DNA from: Gemmatimonadota bacterium
GTDB taxonomy: Bacteria > Latescibacterota > UBA2968 > UBA8231
DNA length: 64,000 nt
Reading direction: 5' to 3'
Assembly (NCBI GenBank): GCA_018660835.1
Contig: JABJJN010000056.1
Span: forward strand, 202,304-266,303
Positions 27,766-36,732 of the stretch are shown here, in pieces; the stretch's first letter is position 1; each line of letters opens with the position of its first letter. The notes under the pieces were generated by a model. That model was not told the DNA's origin, did not search any database, and was given only the letters and a program-made list of their open reading frames with translations. The position numbers and the translations under genes are program-made.

Positions 27766-29277
27766 CTACCGCTCCGGCCGCCGTATGTTGGGTCCCGCTT
27801 TTGTGTTAGTGAATCGCCGCTCGTGATCGGGGTTGCGCCAACTGCGCACGCCGTGCGTCGTCGTGCCCGTGTACATGATCACCGTCCCGGCCACGCCCTG
27901 CATGTGCTTGGCCTGTGGCAGCTCGCAGCTGGTTTGCCTTGGGCGTGGCAGCGGCAGTCGTGCCTTGTGGCTTCCGGGGACCAACATCAGTCCGCCGTCG
28001 CCCGTCGCCGTCTCGACGTCTTGCAGCAGCCAGCCAATGTTCACCTGCTCCGTACGCGGCTGGCCGTTGCGGAATGAATAGGTATGGCCGGCACCGTAAA
28101 ACCAGCCACCGTGCAGGTGCTGGCCCGCCGCCCCATCGCGGCTGACGATGGTGTAGCACGTCGTCATGGAGAAGCCCGGGTCGATCATCCACTTCAGCCG
28201 CGCATTCACGATCGGGTTGTCGATCATGCGTCGAAAGCCATCGCTGAAGGGCGAGGGATGCGTCCAGGTCTGCGACACGCGCTCTTCAGTGCAGCGCGTG
28301 CCCTGTGCCGGGGCAATCAGCTGCGAACAACCGTCGTAATCTGGGTACTCCCCTACGACACTGTTCGAGAGCTCAACGGGCCGACGGTTGGCTTCGGCGA
28401 AGGGCGAGTCGAGTGCGGCATTACACTGCGCTACCCACTCACTGTCCATCACGTCATGCAGCACCAGGTAGCCTCTGATGTCCCAGAACCACACTTCCTC
28501 GTGGTTCGGCGCGTCCGGCCGCGTGTTGACACTCAGCAGCGACGGTGCCAGCTGCTGCTCGTTGCTGAGGGGCTCGCCGTCGTGTCCGAAGCCTCGTGGT
28601 GGACCGGCCACCAACGCGCGGCGCTCCGGCGTAAGCTCGTCCAGCCAGCTGGCCACAGCCGACGCGCCGTGGCCGTCTGCGTCCGCCCGCCCAGGGTAGC
28701 GGGAGTCGTCGCAAAAGATGAACTCCTGCAGCGAACCGCCCGCGGCGGCGGCGCCGACCAGCGTCGTCGCAACGGCGAGCAGACAGTCGCCAGCACTTAG
28801 CTGTACACGCTCCGTCGCCCCGAGCTCCTCGGCGCGTGCCATGCTCGGGGGCGGCTGGACGTTGGACTTGTGCGACGCGGGGCACACCACCACGCAACTG
28901 TCGCCCACGGCCCACAGCGCACGCAGCCCCCAGACGCACACCTGGTCGGGCCGGCTGGTCATGTCGTAGCCCAGCCGGCGCTGCTCGTCCACCGTCAGAT
29001 CATTCGCCCACTGCCCCTCTTCGGTCAGGCGGCGCGACGGCCGGTCCAGCACAAACTTGGTCGTATGGAACTTCTGCTCTTTCCCTTCCGTGCCGTCGTA
29101 CGCAGCGCGGTACCACAGGGGGATCTCCCCACCAGCGAGCTGATCAATCGCAGCCAGCAGGTCCGGATGCTCAGCCAGGGCGGCAGGTGTGGCGTCCGCC
29201 GCTGCCTGCCCGCCGAGCAGGCCCGGGAGGAGGATATAACCGTCGAGCTCGAAGGCCCACTTCTGCTCCTCGGTCAT
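27766..29277 (-). CDS. Tandem PhyH protein: degenerate N-half, H-x-G C-half
   Basis: A 503-residue protein with two PhyH halves. The C-half (about 260-503) has His389-Gly-Gly391 (GQHLHGGWFYG), LMLVPGSHKAR, distal His475 (TTTHGVRSW) and Arg487/488. The N-half (1-250) keeps the opening helix (WAFELDGYILLPGLLGG) and VVVCPASHKS but lacks both metal His motifs. Same architecture as the protein at 16122-17768. AAAGGTTACCTC precedes the ATG. A dispersed repeat with an embedded promoter lies 108 bp upstream, pointing at this gene. Confidence 0.75.
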   Translation of the reverse strand: MTEEQKWAFELDGYILLPGLLGGQAAADATPAALAEHPDLLAAIDQLAGGEIPLWYRAAYDGTEGKEQKFHTTKFVLDRPSRRLTEEGQWANDLTVDEQRRLGYDMTSRPDQVCVWGLRALWAVGDSCVVVCPASHKSNVQPPPSMARAEELGATERVQLSAGDCLLAVATTLVGAAAAGGSLQEFIFCDDSRYPGRADADGHGASAVASWLDELTPERRALVAGPPRGFGHDGEPLSNEQQLAPSLLSVNTRPDAPNHEEVWFWDIRGYLVLHDVMDSEWVAQCNAALDSPFAEANRRPVELSNSVVGEYPDYDGCSQLIAPAQGTRCTEERVSQTWTHPSPFSDGFRRMIDNPIVNARLKWMIDPGFSMTTCYTIVSRDGAAGQHLHGGWFYGAGHTYSFRNGQPRTEQVNIGWLLQDVETATGDGGLMLVPGSHKARLPLPRPRQTSCELPQAKHMQGVAGTVIMYTGTTTHGVRSWRNPDHERRFTNTKAGPNIRRPER

Positions 29278-29384
29278 GAGGTAACCTTTCTCACAATGTG
29301 TTGGAAAATGACCAGAACCTTGCTTGCCTCAAACATTGATAAAACGCGAAAAATCATAGACTGTTGGCGGCGCGTATGAACAAT

Positions 29385-29485
29385 GAGGACTCATTATGGT
29401 GAGTCTTGTGTCGGTCTGGCAAGCGGATGAGGTGTATTTCCCCTGCCGATGGCCACCATGCTGGGTCGGCAGGACTGGGTCGTGC
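29385..29485 (-). repeat. Dispersed repeat copy B with embedded promoter
   Basis: Best-preserved copy. On the minus strand it reads TTGCCA (29417-29422), 18 nt, CATAAT (29393-29398), with the palindrome GACTCACCATAATGAGTC over the -10. It points at the tandem PhyH gene starting at 29277. Its far end (CTGATGGCCAC..ATGC..GGGTCGG..AGGACTGGG, from consensus of B and D) runs into the leader of the UROD gene on the other strand. Confidence 0.7.
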
Positions 29486-29595
29486 AGGTTGCCGATGATG
29501 AACACACTGCTCTTTCTTCTAGGGACACGTCAGTCTTTGCCCCGCACCACTCGATCCGCGAACATCACCGTATCGACACTGGACAGGTAGCCACC

Positions 29596-30708
29596 GTGAC
29601 ATTGCGCGAACGCATTCTTGCCGTCTATGCAGGTCAGACGCCTGATCTGGCGCCCTGCATGCTGGACCTGTCGCACTGGTTCTACTGGAAGACGGGGCGG
29701 CCCTGGGATCTGAGCCAGCCCTACGCGCAACCCGAGCACGATCTGATCAACTTCCACAGGGAAAAGGGCGTCGGCTTCTACATGCCCAACATGGCCGCCT
29801 TCTATGAGGCCACCCACGCGGATCACGTCGTGTCTCATGTCGACAAGATTCAGCGGGATGGTGTCCCGGAGATCGTGTGGCGCCTCGAAACACCTCGTGG
29901 CGCCATCGAACGGCGCCGGATCTGGGAACCACTCACCTACGCATGGGGTATCAGTCGCTGGGGTATTGAAACAGAGACCGACCTGCTGGTGCTGGCTGAC
30001 GCGTTGAGTTCCAGACGTTACACATCCGATTGGAGCCAGTGGCGCCAGTGGGATAACTGCGTGGGCGATACGGGCATCATCTATCTGTCTGCCGGGTACA
30101 GTGCCATGGGGTATCTGCTCAATTACTGGATGGGGATTGAAGCCACCATGTACGCGACCGTCGACATGCCTGCGGTCCTGGAAGAGACGGTTACGCGAAT
30201 CAACGACAATCAGCTTGAGCTCATCGATCTGTTGTGCCAGTCACCAGCCCAGGTCATCATCATGGGAGACAACTTCTCCAGCGACATCCAGCCACCCCAC
30301 TTCTTCGAACGCTGGTCGAAGCCCTACTACGCCGAGGCCATCCGACGACTGCACGCGGCCGGCAAGTACGTCGCCATTCACATTGATGGAAAACTGCAAG
30401 GCGCCCTGGGCATGTTCCGCGAGATCGGGGCAGACTGCGCCGATGCCGTGACGCCGCCACCGCTGGGCGACCTCACACCGGCCGCGTGTCGTCAGGAGGC
30501 GGGCGAGATGATCCTGTCGGGTGGAGTGTCGCCGGAATTGTGGCTCGAGCAGACGCCTGTCGAAACCTTCGATGCCTTTGCTCAACAATGGCTGACACTG
30601 GGGAGCACCTCGTCGCGCTTCATCGTCAACGCCGGCGACCAGGTGCCTCCCGGGGCCGTCGAATCCCGTATCGAGCGGCTGCGCCAGATCGTTGAGTCCT
30701 CGGCTTAG
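29596..30708 (+). CDS. Uroporphyrinogen decarboxylase (UROD)-superfamily protein
   Basis: A 370-residue TIM-barrel protein like the MtaA/CmuA corrinoid-linked methyltransferases and UROD itself. VTLRERILAVYAGQTPDLAP is the usual family N-terminus and fixes the start at GTG 29596; the longer frame begins inside the dispersed repeat. The GKYVAIHIDGKL block (His where metal or substrate binds) and DAVTPPPLGDLT are family landmarks. It begins an island with GH43-like and beta-helix genes and two further UROD-like genes on the other strand. True heme synthesis is unlikely; transfer or removal of a methyl group is the usual inference. Confidence 0.75.
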   Translation: MTLRERILAVYAGQTPDLAPCMLDLSHWFYWKTGRPWDLSQPYAQPEHDLINFHREKGVGFYMPNMAAFYEATHADHVVSHVDKIQRDGVPEIVWRLETPRGAIERRRIWEPLTYAWGISRWGIETETDLLVLADALSSRRYTSDWSQWRQWDNCVGDTGIIYLSAGYSAMGYLLNYWMGIEATMYATVDMPAVLEETVTRINDNQLELIDLLCQSPAQVIIMGDNFSSDIQPPHFFERWSKPYYAEAIRRLHAAGKYVAIHIDGKLQGALGMFREIGADCADAVTPPPLGDLTPAACRQEAGEMILSGGVSPELWLEQTPVETFDAFAQQWLTLGSTSSRFIVNAGDQVPPGAVESRIERLRQIVESSA

Positions 30709-30791
30709 GCGGGAGATCCTCTTGCCTGGCCACGATGGATGACTGTGCTTCGTGGTCGTGGTTGGATGATGTGCAGCCTGAGGGGGATGAA

Positions 30792-31673
30792 ATGAAGCCG
30801 AAGATTGAGAAGCTGGGGACGATTGACTGTGATCTTGTTGAGACGACGCCCATCGTCCACAAGGAGGGCCTGTATCGCTTCGAATACGTCCGGATCGGCT
30901 ATTCTGGCAACAACACAGGCGACTCCTACTTCCGTTTCATCGACGACGAGACGGGAGAACCAGGCCCCGCCTTCGCCAAGGGTTACCACATGGGCAATGT
31001 CTTCGTCGAGCAGGACACGCTCTATGTGACGGCGACCAACATCTGGGATGGTGAGCGGGTCGACATCTTTGCCTCGACGGACATGGAAAACTGGGCGTGC
31101 TGGAATGCGCTGAATCTGGCTGGCTACGGAATCTTCAACACCTCCATGTGCCGCGGCGCCGACGACTATGTGCTCATGTTTGAAGTGGGCAAACCACCCG
31201 AGGTGGCTGGCAAACGATTCACCGCCCGCTTTGCCACATCTCCGGATCTGCGGCAATGGGAATTGACGGCACCGGAGTGCACCTATTCGAAAGATCGCTA
31301 TACGGCGCCGCACGCCCTGCGTTATCTCGATGGCTACTACTACAATTTCTATCTGGAATCGATCGAGGGTGGCTGGGATCAGCGCGTCGTGCGCTCACCA
31401 GACCTGGTGAACTGGGAAGCGAGTCCGTTGAACCCTGTCCTGGTCGCGTCGGATACGGATCGCCAGATCGCCGCTGATCACCTCACTGCCGCGCAGTGCG
31501 AACGCATCGCCAAGGCGGACAACTGCAACAACTCCGATATCGATTTCTGCGAGTATCAGGGCAAACTCATCATCAACTATTCCTGGGGAAATCAGCACGG
31601 CGTCGAGCACCTGGCTGAGGGGATCTATCATGGTACCGAGGCGGAGTTCTTGAAAGGATGGTATCCAGAATGA
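30792..31673 (+). CDS. GH43-like five-bladed beta-propeller protein
   Basis: A 293-residue protein with propeller-type repeats typical of glycosyl hydrolase family 43/32/62-like folds: ASTDMENWACWNALN, ATSPDLRQWELT, VRSPDLVNWEAS are the recurring S-x-D-L-x-x-W strand motifs, with HALRYLDGYYYNFYLES as a substrate-facing strand. No signal peptide. ATG at 30792 has AGGGGG upstream. Its stop overlaps the start of the next gene by 4 bp. Hydrolase activity and substrate are inferred only. Confidence 0.75.
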   Translation: MKPKIEKLGTIDCDLVETTPIVHKEGLYRFEYVRIGYSGNNTGDSYFRFIDDETGEPGPAFAKGYHMGNVFVEQDTLYVTATNIWDGERVDIFASTDMENWACWNALNLAGYGIFNTSMCRGADDYVLMFEVGKPPEVAGKRFTARFATSPDLRQWELTAPECTYSKDRYTAPHALRYLDGYYYNFYLESIEGGWDQRVVRSPDLVNWEASPLNPVLVASDTDRQIAADHLTAAQCERIAKADNCNNSDIDFCEYQGKLIINYSWGNQHGVEHLAEGIYHGTEAEFLKGWYPE

Positions 31674-32254
31674 TCAACAACAGCTTTGCTCTTGGGCCGG
31701 AGGGCTGGTGCTCCTATGACTATCACGCCAGTGTCGTCGCCGATGGCACCAACGTCTTCATTCTGAGCACCTGGCGGGAAACGGGCGGCGTGAATGACTC
31801 AGGCCACGTGTGGACGGATCATCGGCGCTGGAGTGCCGATACACCGGAGCAGCCGTTGTCGATTCTGCCCTTCATCTTCTATCGCAACTGGATCGACGCG
31901 GGACCTGTCGATCTGACGGGGGCGCAGGTGGGTCTGTATCTGCGCGGTGATGGGCTCGTACTCGATGGCGCGCAATGCTACTTCTGGGTTCATGCGCATG
32001 GCACACGCTGGCACTGTACGCACCAGCCCCTCGAGATCACCGACGGCACGTGGAGTGCCCAGCCGTCACGTGTGGACCTGGTAGCCGACGAGGATCTGTG
32101 GCACTGCAGCTGGTCGATCGACCCGGCTGACCCGGCGCGCCTGCATCGAGTCCTCTCAGGAGCCGTTAGTTATGGCATCTCCCTGGTCGGTTTCTCTGCC
32201 GAAGTGCGCGGGCGGCTGTCGATGGATGAATTCGAGATTCGCTCCCCGGACTAG
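31670..32254 (+). CDS. Hypothetical beta-sandwich protein (laminin-G/CBM-like)
   Basis: A 194-residue protein starting at ATG 31670 (ATGA overlap with the previous stop), so translationally coupled to the GH43-like protein. It is rich in beta strands and Trp (LTGAQVGLYLRGDGLVLDGA, WHCSWSIDPADPARLHRVLS), resembling concanavalin-like or carbohydrate-binding domains without enough motif to name a family. No signal peptide. Likely an accessory binding subunit of the neighbour. Confidence 0.6.
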   Translation: MINNSFALGPEGWCSYDYHASVVADGTNVFILSTWRETGGVNDSGHVWTDHRRWSADTPEQPLSILPFIFYRNWIDAGPVDLTGAQVGLYLRGDGLVLDGAQCYFWVHAHGTRWHCTHQPLEITDGTWSAQPSRVDLVADEDLWHCSWSIDPADPARLHRVLSGAVSYGISLVGFSAEVRGRLSMDEFEIRSPD

Positions 32255-32265
32255 CCCTGCGCCCA

Positions 32266-34269
32266 TCACGTTCTGCGGGGCCCTGTGTTACTCAGGTCAA
32301 AGGGCTGGAAGCCGATCCGATGGGCCGGCGAGTTCTTCTTCAACTGGAAGCGTCGCTGCTGGGCATTGTCGAAACCCGGGTCCGCCACAACGGAGTGGCG
32401 GTCAAAGCCCAACTGCCGCCACTTTGTCCAGGACAGGCCACCCAGCGTGACCCTGCTGCGCCGATGATCGAAGTAGAGATTGTGATCCCACGCCAGACTC
32501 GTAGCCTCGATCGTGCCGACGTGCGGTGGCGCAAAAAGCACACCGCTGTCAAACAGAACAATGTTGTGACAGAAGGTGAAGGAGCGGTGTTGCTCGATGC
32601 AGCTGAGGCTCACCTGACCATCGCCACCAAAGGCGAAGATGTTGTTGCGCACCACGTTGTTGCCACCGTAGTGCTGATTGAACAGCGCCCGGTTGCAGTC
32701 GTGTACGAGATTGCTCTCCACCAGCAGATCACTGCTGCCCTCATCCGGGTAGATGCCCCAGCCGCCATACGTGCGCGATTGCACATGATGGATATGATTG
32801 AAACGCAGGCGCGTGCCCTGCTGTGGCCCGAGCGTGTAGATGCCCCCCATATCGCTTAGGTAGCCAGCGCCAATGTGGTGGATATGGTTGTACTCGATGA
32901 TGTTGCCCTGGTTGTGACACAACTCGTAGCCCCAGTGCCAGCCTACGGAAATGCCGGTATAACGGATGTCGTGGATATGGTTGTGAATGACCTTGTTGGC
33001 GCCGGAGTTGCCGATGAGCACACCTACGGCACTGTAGAACACACGTCCGCAGGCACTGATCTCGCAGTCCGAAACAGTCGTGCGCTGGGTCCCGTGCCAG
33101 GCCTTGACGGCTCCGGCACCGAGATCCTCGAAGGCACAGCCCGCAATGGTGACATCGCGACTGCTGCCAAGAACCTCGATGCCCCACGTGCCCAGATGAT
33201 TGAAGGTGCAATTGTGGAAGCCGATGCGGATGGCGTCGGTCACCTGCACCGCTGCCGGCACCATGCGCGCCGCCTGCTCGCAGCCCGAGAGCGGTGCGTC
33301 GTACGACCATTCCGTATGACTGAAGCGAATGCCCTCGAAGCGGATGTACTCGGGATGCCGATTCTTGCCGGGCGTGCCCTCAAGGGTGAGTAGTTTCGGC
33401 AGCACAGGGGCGACGAAGCGTGTGTTGCCCAGCGTCTCGCCCTTCTTCGGCACATATGTGAGCCGGCCTGTCGATCGATCGAGGTACCAATCACCCGGCT
33501 CGCCCAGCGCCTCGTACACGTTCTCGACGAACCACGCCGAGCCGGATTTCTCGTCGGCACTCAGACCGCTGGTGCTGAAGCGATCAAATGTGGCCAGCTG
33601 TTGCTTCATATCGACGGACTTGAGCCACAACCGTGACTCGATCCACACCTGCAACAGCACCAGTTCGACATCAGTGAGGTTGTGCCACGCCTCGATGTCG
33701 CCCTCGTGGAAGTGAAACCTGTCGTTGGTTCCCTTCTTCCAGCTGTCCGCCTCGGGGCCGGGTGCCAGCTTGCGAATGCCACAGAAGCCCGACTGCGGCC
33801 AGCGCGGTCGTTGTCGACGCTCGTCGTTGACGAAGAGTTGCCGGAAGTACAACTCCCCCCTGGCGACCTCGGGGATGTCGACGACCCACACAGTCCTGCC
33901 GTGCAACCGCTCTTCGACGAACCCGCCAATCTCGATCCCTCCGCTCAGCACCGGGGTCTCGTCCTTGTACCCGGCGATGATGAGGGGCCCGTCCGCGCCG
34001 ACCCGGCAGTTTCCCCTGATCTTCCGGGGCTCGACGCCGCGATCTCGATGATCGAACGCCAGCGGTTTGTCCAGGAAATACGTGCCTCCACGCAGATTGA
34101 TCCGCACGGCGCTGTCAGCATGCTGCCGGCGCCAGGCTCGCGCCGCACGGACCGCTCTGGGAATCGTGCGCAGGGGGCCGTCACTGCCCTGCCTGGCGAC
34201 ACTGGCCCGAGTACCGGTCCAGCGATCATTGCCACCCGGAGAAACGAACAATTCGTGGTAGTCAGGCAC
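32266..34269 (-). CDS. Right-handed parallel beta-helix protein (polysaccharide-active type)
   Basis: A 667-residue protein. An N-terminal segment (HELFVSPGGNDRWTGTRAS, GPLRTIPRAVRAARA, INLRGGTYFL) is typical of pectate-lyase-like beta-helix proteins of the GH110/GH120-like group. Repeated helix coils follow from about 330 (CAFEDLGAGAVKAWHG, NHIHDIRYTGISVGW, NHIHHIGAGYLSDMGG, NHIHHVQSRTYGGWG). GTG at 34269 is chosen: it has GAGGGG at the right distance and overlaps the upstream stop by 8 bp; no ATG nearby has a ribosome site. No signal peptide, unlike most relatives. Confidence 0.75.
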   Translation of the reverse strand: MPDYHELFVSPGGNDRWTGTRASVARQGSDGPLRTIPRAVRAARAWRRQHADSAVRINLRGGTYFLDKPLAFDHRDRGVEPRKIRGNCRVGADGPLIIAGYKDETPVLSGGIEIGGFVEERLHGRTVWVVDIPEVARGELYFRQLFVNDERRQRPRWPQSGFCGIRKLAPGPEADSWKKGTNDRFHFHEGDIEAWHNLTDVELVLLQVWIESRLWLKSVDMKQQLATFDRFSTSGLSADEKSGSAWFVENVYEALGEPGDWYLDRSTGRLTYVPKKGETLGNTRFVAPVLPKLLTLEGTPGKNRHPEYIRFEGIRFSHTEWSYDAPLSGCEQAARMVPAAVQVTDAIRIGFHNCTFNHLGTWGIEVLGSSRDVTIAGCAFEDLGAGAVKAWHGTQRTTVSDCEISACGRVFYSAVGVLIGNSGANKVIHNHIHDIRYTGISVGWHWGYELCHNQGNIIEYNHIHHIGAGYLSDMGGIYTLGPQQGTRLRFNHIHHVQSRTYGGWGIYPDEGSSDLLVESNLVHDCNRALFNQHYGGNNVVRNNIFAFGGDGQVSLSCIEQHRSFTFCHNIVLFDSGVLFAPPHVGTIEATSLAWDHNLYFDHRRSRVTLGGLSWTKWRQLGFDRHSVVADPGFDNAQQRRFQLKKNSPAHRIGFQPFDLSNTGPRRT

Positions 34270-35545
34270 AGGCTTTCCCCTCGTTGGTGGCCTCATTGAC
34301 GGCACGGCGGGCCAATTGCACCCAGCGCGGCAGGCGCTCGGGATGCTCACACAATGTGTGTACGTCCTTCATGATCAGCTCAACGCGGCAGTTTCGGGCC
34401 ACTGCCAGCGTATGGCGCAGGTCCTCAAGAATGGCTGCTTCGTCGAAAACTTCCGTGCTGACCGACGTCGGATTCGGTTTGCGCGAGTACACGATGCGCT
34501 CGCCAAGAGCGGCGGCCATACGCTCCTCGTCGGCCCAGGGCGACACCGACACCCGCGCCAGATTGGGCAATTGCGACAGCACATCGATGCGGCTGTGAAC
34601 CGGTTCACAGCAACCGTAGTAGATTTTGCCAAAACGCTGGGCCACATCTGCCTGATATGGAAAGATGAATTCGGCGAACTGTTCGGGACCGACACCGACG
34701 GTCTCCTGGGATTCGAGCAACACCCACTGATCGGTGGTCCGTACATCCTCTGCGCCGGGTCGCGCCAGATCACGCGTGTAGCCCATGCTGCCGGAGCCGA
34801 TGTAGTCGTTTGAGTCATTGCGGCACAGCAGGTCTTCGACCTGCAGCCAGTCGGCGAAGGCCAACGCGTCATCGCGCAGAAACGCCATGAGGGCGTGCAG
34901 CCCGTCCGGCTGGTCGTACATGGCGAGCATCAGGTTCTCCAGGCCAATCAACTCGATCGCAGTCCACGTCATGCCCAACGTCCACCAGTGACTGCCGCGG
35001 ATCTCGATGGGCAGCAGGTCGCCAAAGGCGTGCTCAAGCAGGTCGACCTCGAAGTGTGTGGCGTCGCGGTCGACGCTGAACGTGCGCGGCTGCAGACGGT
35101 GCAGACCGCTCTCGAGGTCTTGAATCGGCGCATCCCAGCGACGCGCCCCAAGCGTGCCGTCGAAGTCGGCGTGGTGCTGCACAACCTGCACACCATAGCC
35201 GCTCGCCTTGACCCTCCATCCCAGGCACATCCTGGGCTCGATGACGTGGTCATCCTGCAATACCTCGAACTGGTAGAGTTCAACGCGCAGAGCGTGCTCG
35301 ATCACACGGGCCCAGTGCGAAGTACAGACCAGATCCTTGTCAGCCACGGGCCGGGCGTGGTCGCGCAGACCGCCTGTCTCGGCCAGTACCATGGGCCTTG
35401 AGTGGCTGCCGGTATCGTGATCATACCAGGCCCGACGCCGTTCCTGATTGGTGGAGGTGTCGGCGATGACCAGTTTCCGATCCACCAGACGACGCAGGCA
35501 ATCGATGTCGTGGCCCGGGATCCAAGTACCGTCGGCGGCAATCAT
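34262..35545 (-). CDS. UROD-superfamily protein (divergent methyltransferase-like)
   Basis: A 427-residue protein. The C-terminal half shows UROD/methionine-synthase-like features: FIFPYQADVAQRFGKIYYGC (then CEPVHSRIDVLSQLP), a Cys-Cys-x-x-x-His cluster often seen as a zinc or substrate site in this group, and a final barrel region VYSRKPNPTSVSTEVFDEAA. The N-terminal 150 residues are less conserved. GGAGAGACAGC precedes ATG. It overlaps the beta-helix gene and follows another UROD-like gene by 67 bp, so the three are probably one operon. Confidence 0.7.
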   Translation of the reverse strand: MIAADGTWIPGHDIDCLRRLVDRKLVIADTSTNQERRRAWYDHDTGSHSRPMVLAETGGLRDHARPVADKDLVCTSHWARVIEHALRVELYQFEVLQDDHVIEPRMCLGWRVKASGYGVQVVQHHADFDGTLGARRWDAPIQDLESGLHRLQPRTFSVDRDATHFEVDLLEHAFGDLLPIEIRGSHWWTLGMTWTAIELIGLENLMLAMYDQPDGLHALMAFLRDDALAFADWLQVEDLLCRNDSNDYIGSGSMGYTRDLARPGAEDVRTTDQWVLLESQETVGVGPEQFAEFIFPYQADVAQRFGKIYYGCCEPVHSRIDVLSQLPNLARVSVSPWADEERMAAALGERIVYSRKPNPTSVSTEVFDEAAILEDLRHTLAVARNCRVELIMKDVHTLCEHPERLPRWVQLARRAVNEATNEGKACA

Positions 35546-35612
35546 GCTGTCTCTCCGCGAGCCGTCTGCAGGGACGCCTGTGCCTGCTCGACACTTTCAC
35601 AGCGCAAGCCTG

Positions 35613-36695
35613 TCATACCCCGCTCCGCGCCAACACCGTGTCCACCATGGCCTCGTACTGCGGATAGCAGACCTCGCCGGCGCCACGAATGAACGGTGAC
35701 GCCGACGCCGATACGATCAGGCCGGCGCCGCCAAAGGCGTCATCGATCAGAGCATCAACCTCTGCGCGGATATCATCGGGCGTCGCTTCGTAGAGCCGAT
35801 GGATTTGCAGATTGCCCTCGAGGCACACGCGATCACCGGCCCGCTCGCGAGCCTCAGCCGCCGTGATGTCCCCCATGGGTGGTGGTTCAATGGGGTGCAG
35901 CACATCTGCGCCCATCGCCATGAAGCCGTCGAAAACGCGAGCCACGGGACCGTGACAGTGCACGTGAATACGACCACCGGCGTCGTGGATACGATCGATG
36001 ATGGGGCCGTCATAGCGTACGTTGAAGTCGTCGAAATCCGCCGGCCCGTGCAGCGGCGGCACGAGGTACTCCTGTCCCAGAATCGAGAAGAACGGCCCCA
36101 CACCTTTGGCCAGCATGACCTCCAGGCGCCGCAGCAGCAGCCGCTGTTGCCGCTTGCACAACGCGTGCAGCAGATCCCTATGTGTCATCGACAGCACAGC
36201 AAAGGTCTCGGAACCACACAACTCGGCAATGAATCCAGCGGGATTGAAACCCAGATGCACCTCGGCGATGCCGGCATCGCCCACACTCGCGTCGCCGGCG
36301 TGGAAGGCGGAGACATCATCATGGATCGTTGGCAGTGGCAGTGACAGATAGCGCTCGGCCGCCTCTGGACCATCCACGTAGAAGCGTTCATGCAGACCTG
36401 GCTGACCGTGGCGACTAACGAGATGCGTCGCCGTCAATTGACCTGCGGGAGTGTTCAGCACGTTGACCCGGCGGTCCCAGGCTTCGGCATGTGGCTCCAG
36501 CCGGGAGTCGATCGGGTAGGACCCGTCCATGCCGGAACTGGCCCAGATCGCCTTCAGCTCGGTGCGGTCCTGCAGCAGTGCCCGCAGACGATCGTAGCTG
36601 GGATCATCTGCCGGCATGCCGGTACGGCTGTAGACCGCCGGTCGATCCACGCCCTGTCCTCGGTAGAGACGCTCGAGTCGTTCACGGCGAGTCAT
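35613..36695 (-). CDS. UROD-superfamily protein
   Basis: A 360-residue TIM-barrel protein. MTRRERLERLYRGQGVDRPA is the classic family N-terminus; GGRIHVHCHGPVARVFDGF and DVLHPIEPPPMGDIT are family landmarks with a His-x-His-x-His cluster that could bind zinc. GGAGACCTTAG precedes ATG. It heads the minus-strand operon of UROD, UROD-like and beta-helix genes. Methyl or carboxyl chemistry is inferred from family; no corrinoid protein gene is adjacent. Confidence 0.75.
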   Translation of the reverse strand: MTRRERLERLYRGQGVDRPAVYSRTGMPADDPSYDRLRALLQDRTELKAIWASSGMDGSYPIDSRLEPHAEAWDRRVNVLNTPAGQLTATHLVSRHGQPGLHERFYVDGPEAAERYLSLPLPTIHDDVSAFHAGDASVGDAGIAEVHLGFNPAGFIAELCGSETFAVLSMTHRDLLHALCKRQQRLLLRRLEVMLAKGVGPFFSILGQEYLVPPLHGPADFDDFNVRYDGPIIDRIHDAGGRIHVHCHGPVARVFDGFMAMGADVLHPIEPPPMGDITAAEARERAGDRVCLEGNLQIHRLYEATPDDIRAEVDALIDDAFGGAGLIVSASASPFIRGAGEVCYPQYEAMVDTVLARSGV

Positions 36696-36732
36696 CTAAG
36701 GTCTCCATCATCAGGTACACGATTGGCTTCTT

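Noticed and set aside
29449..29595. N-terminal extension of the first UROD-like protein
   Set aside because: It starts inside the dispersed repeat, and the family N-terminus begins at GTG 29596.
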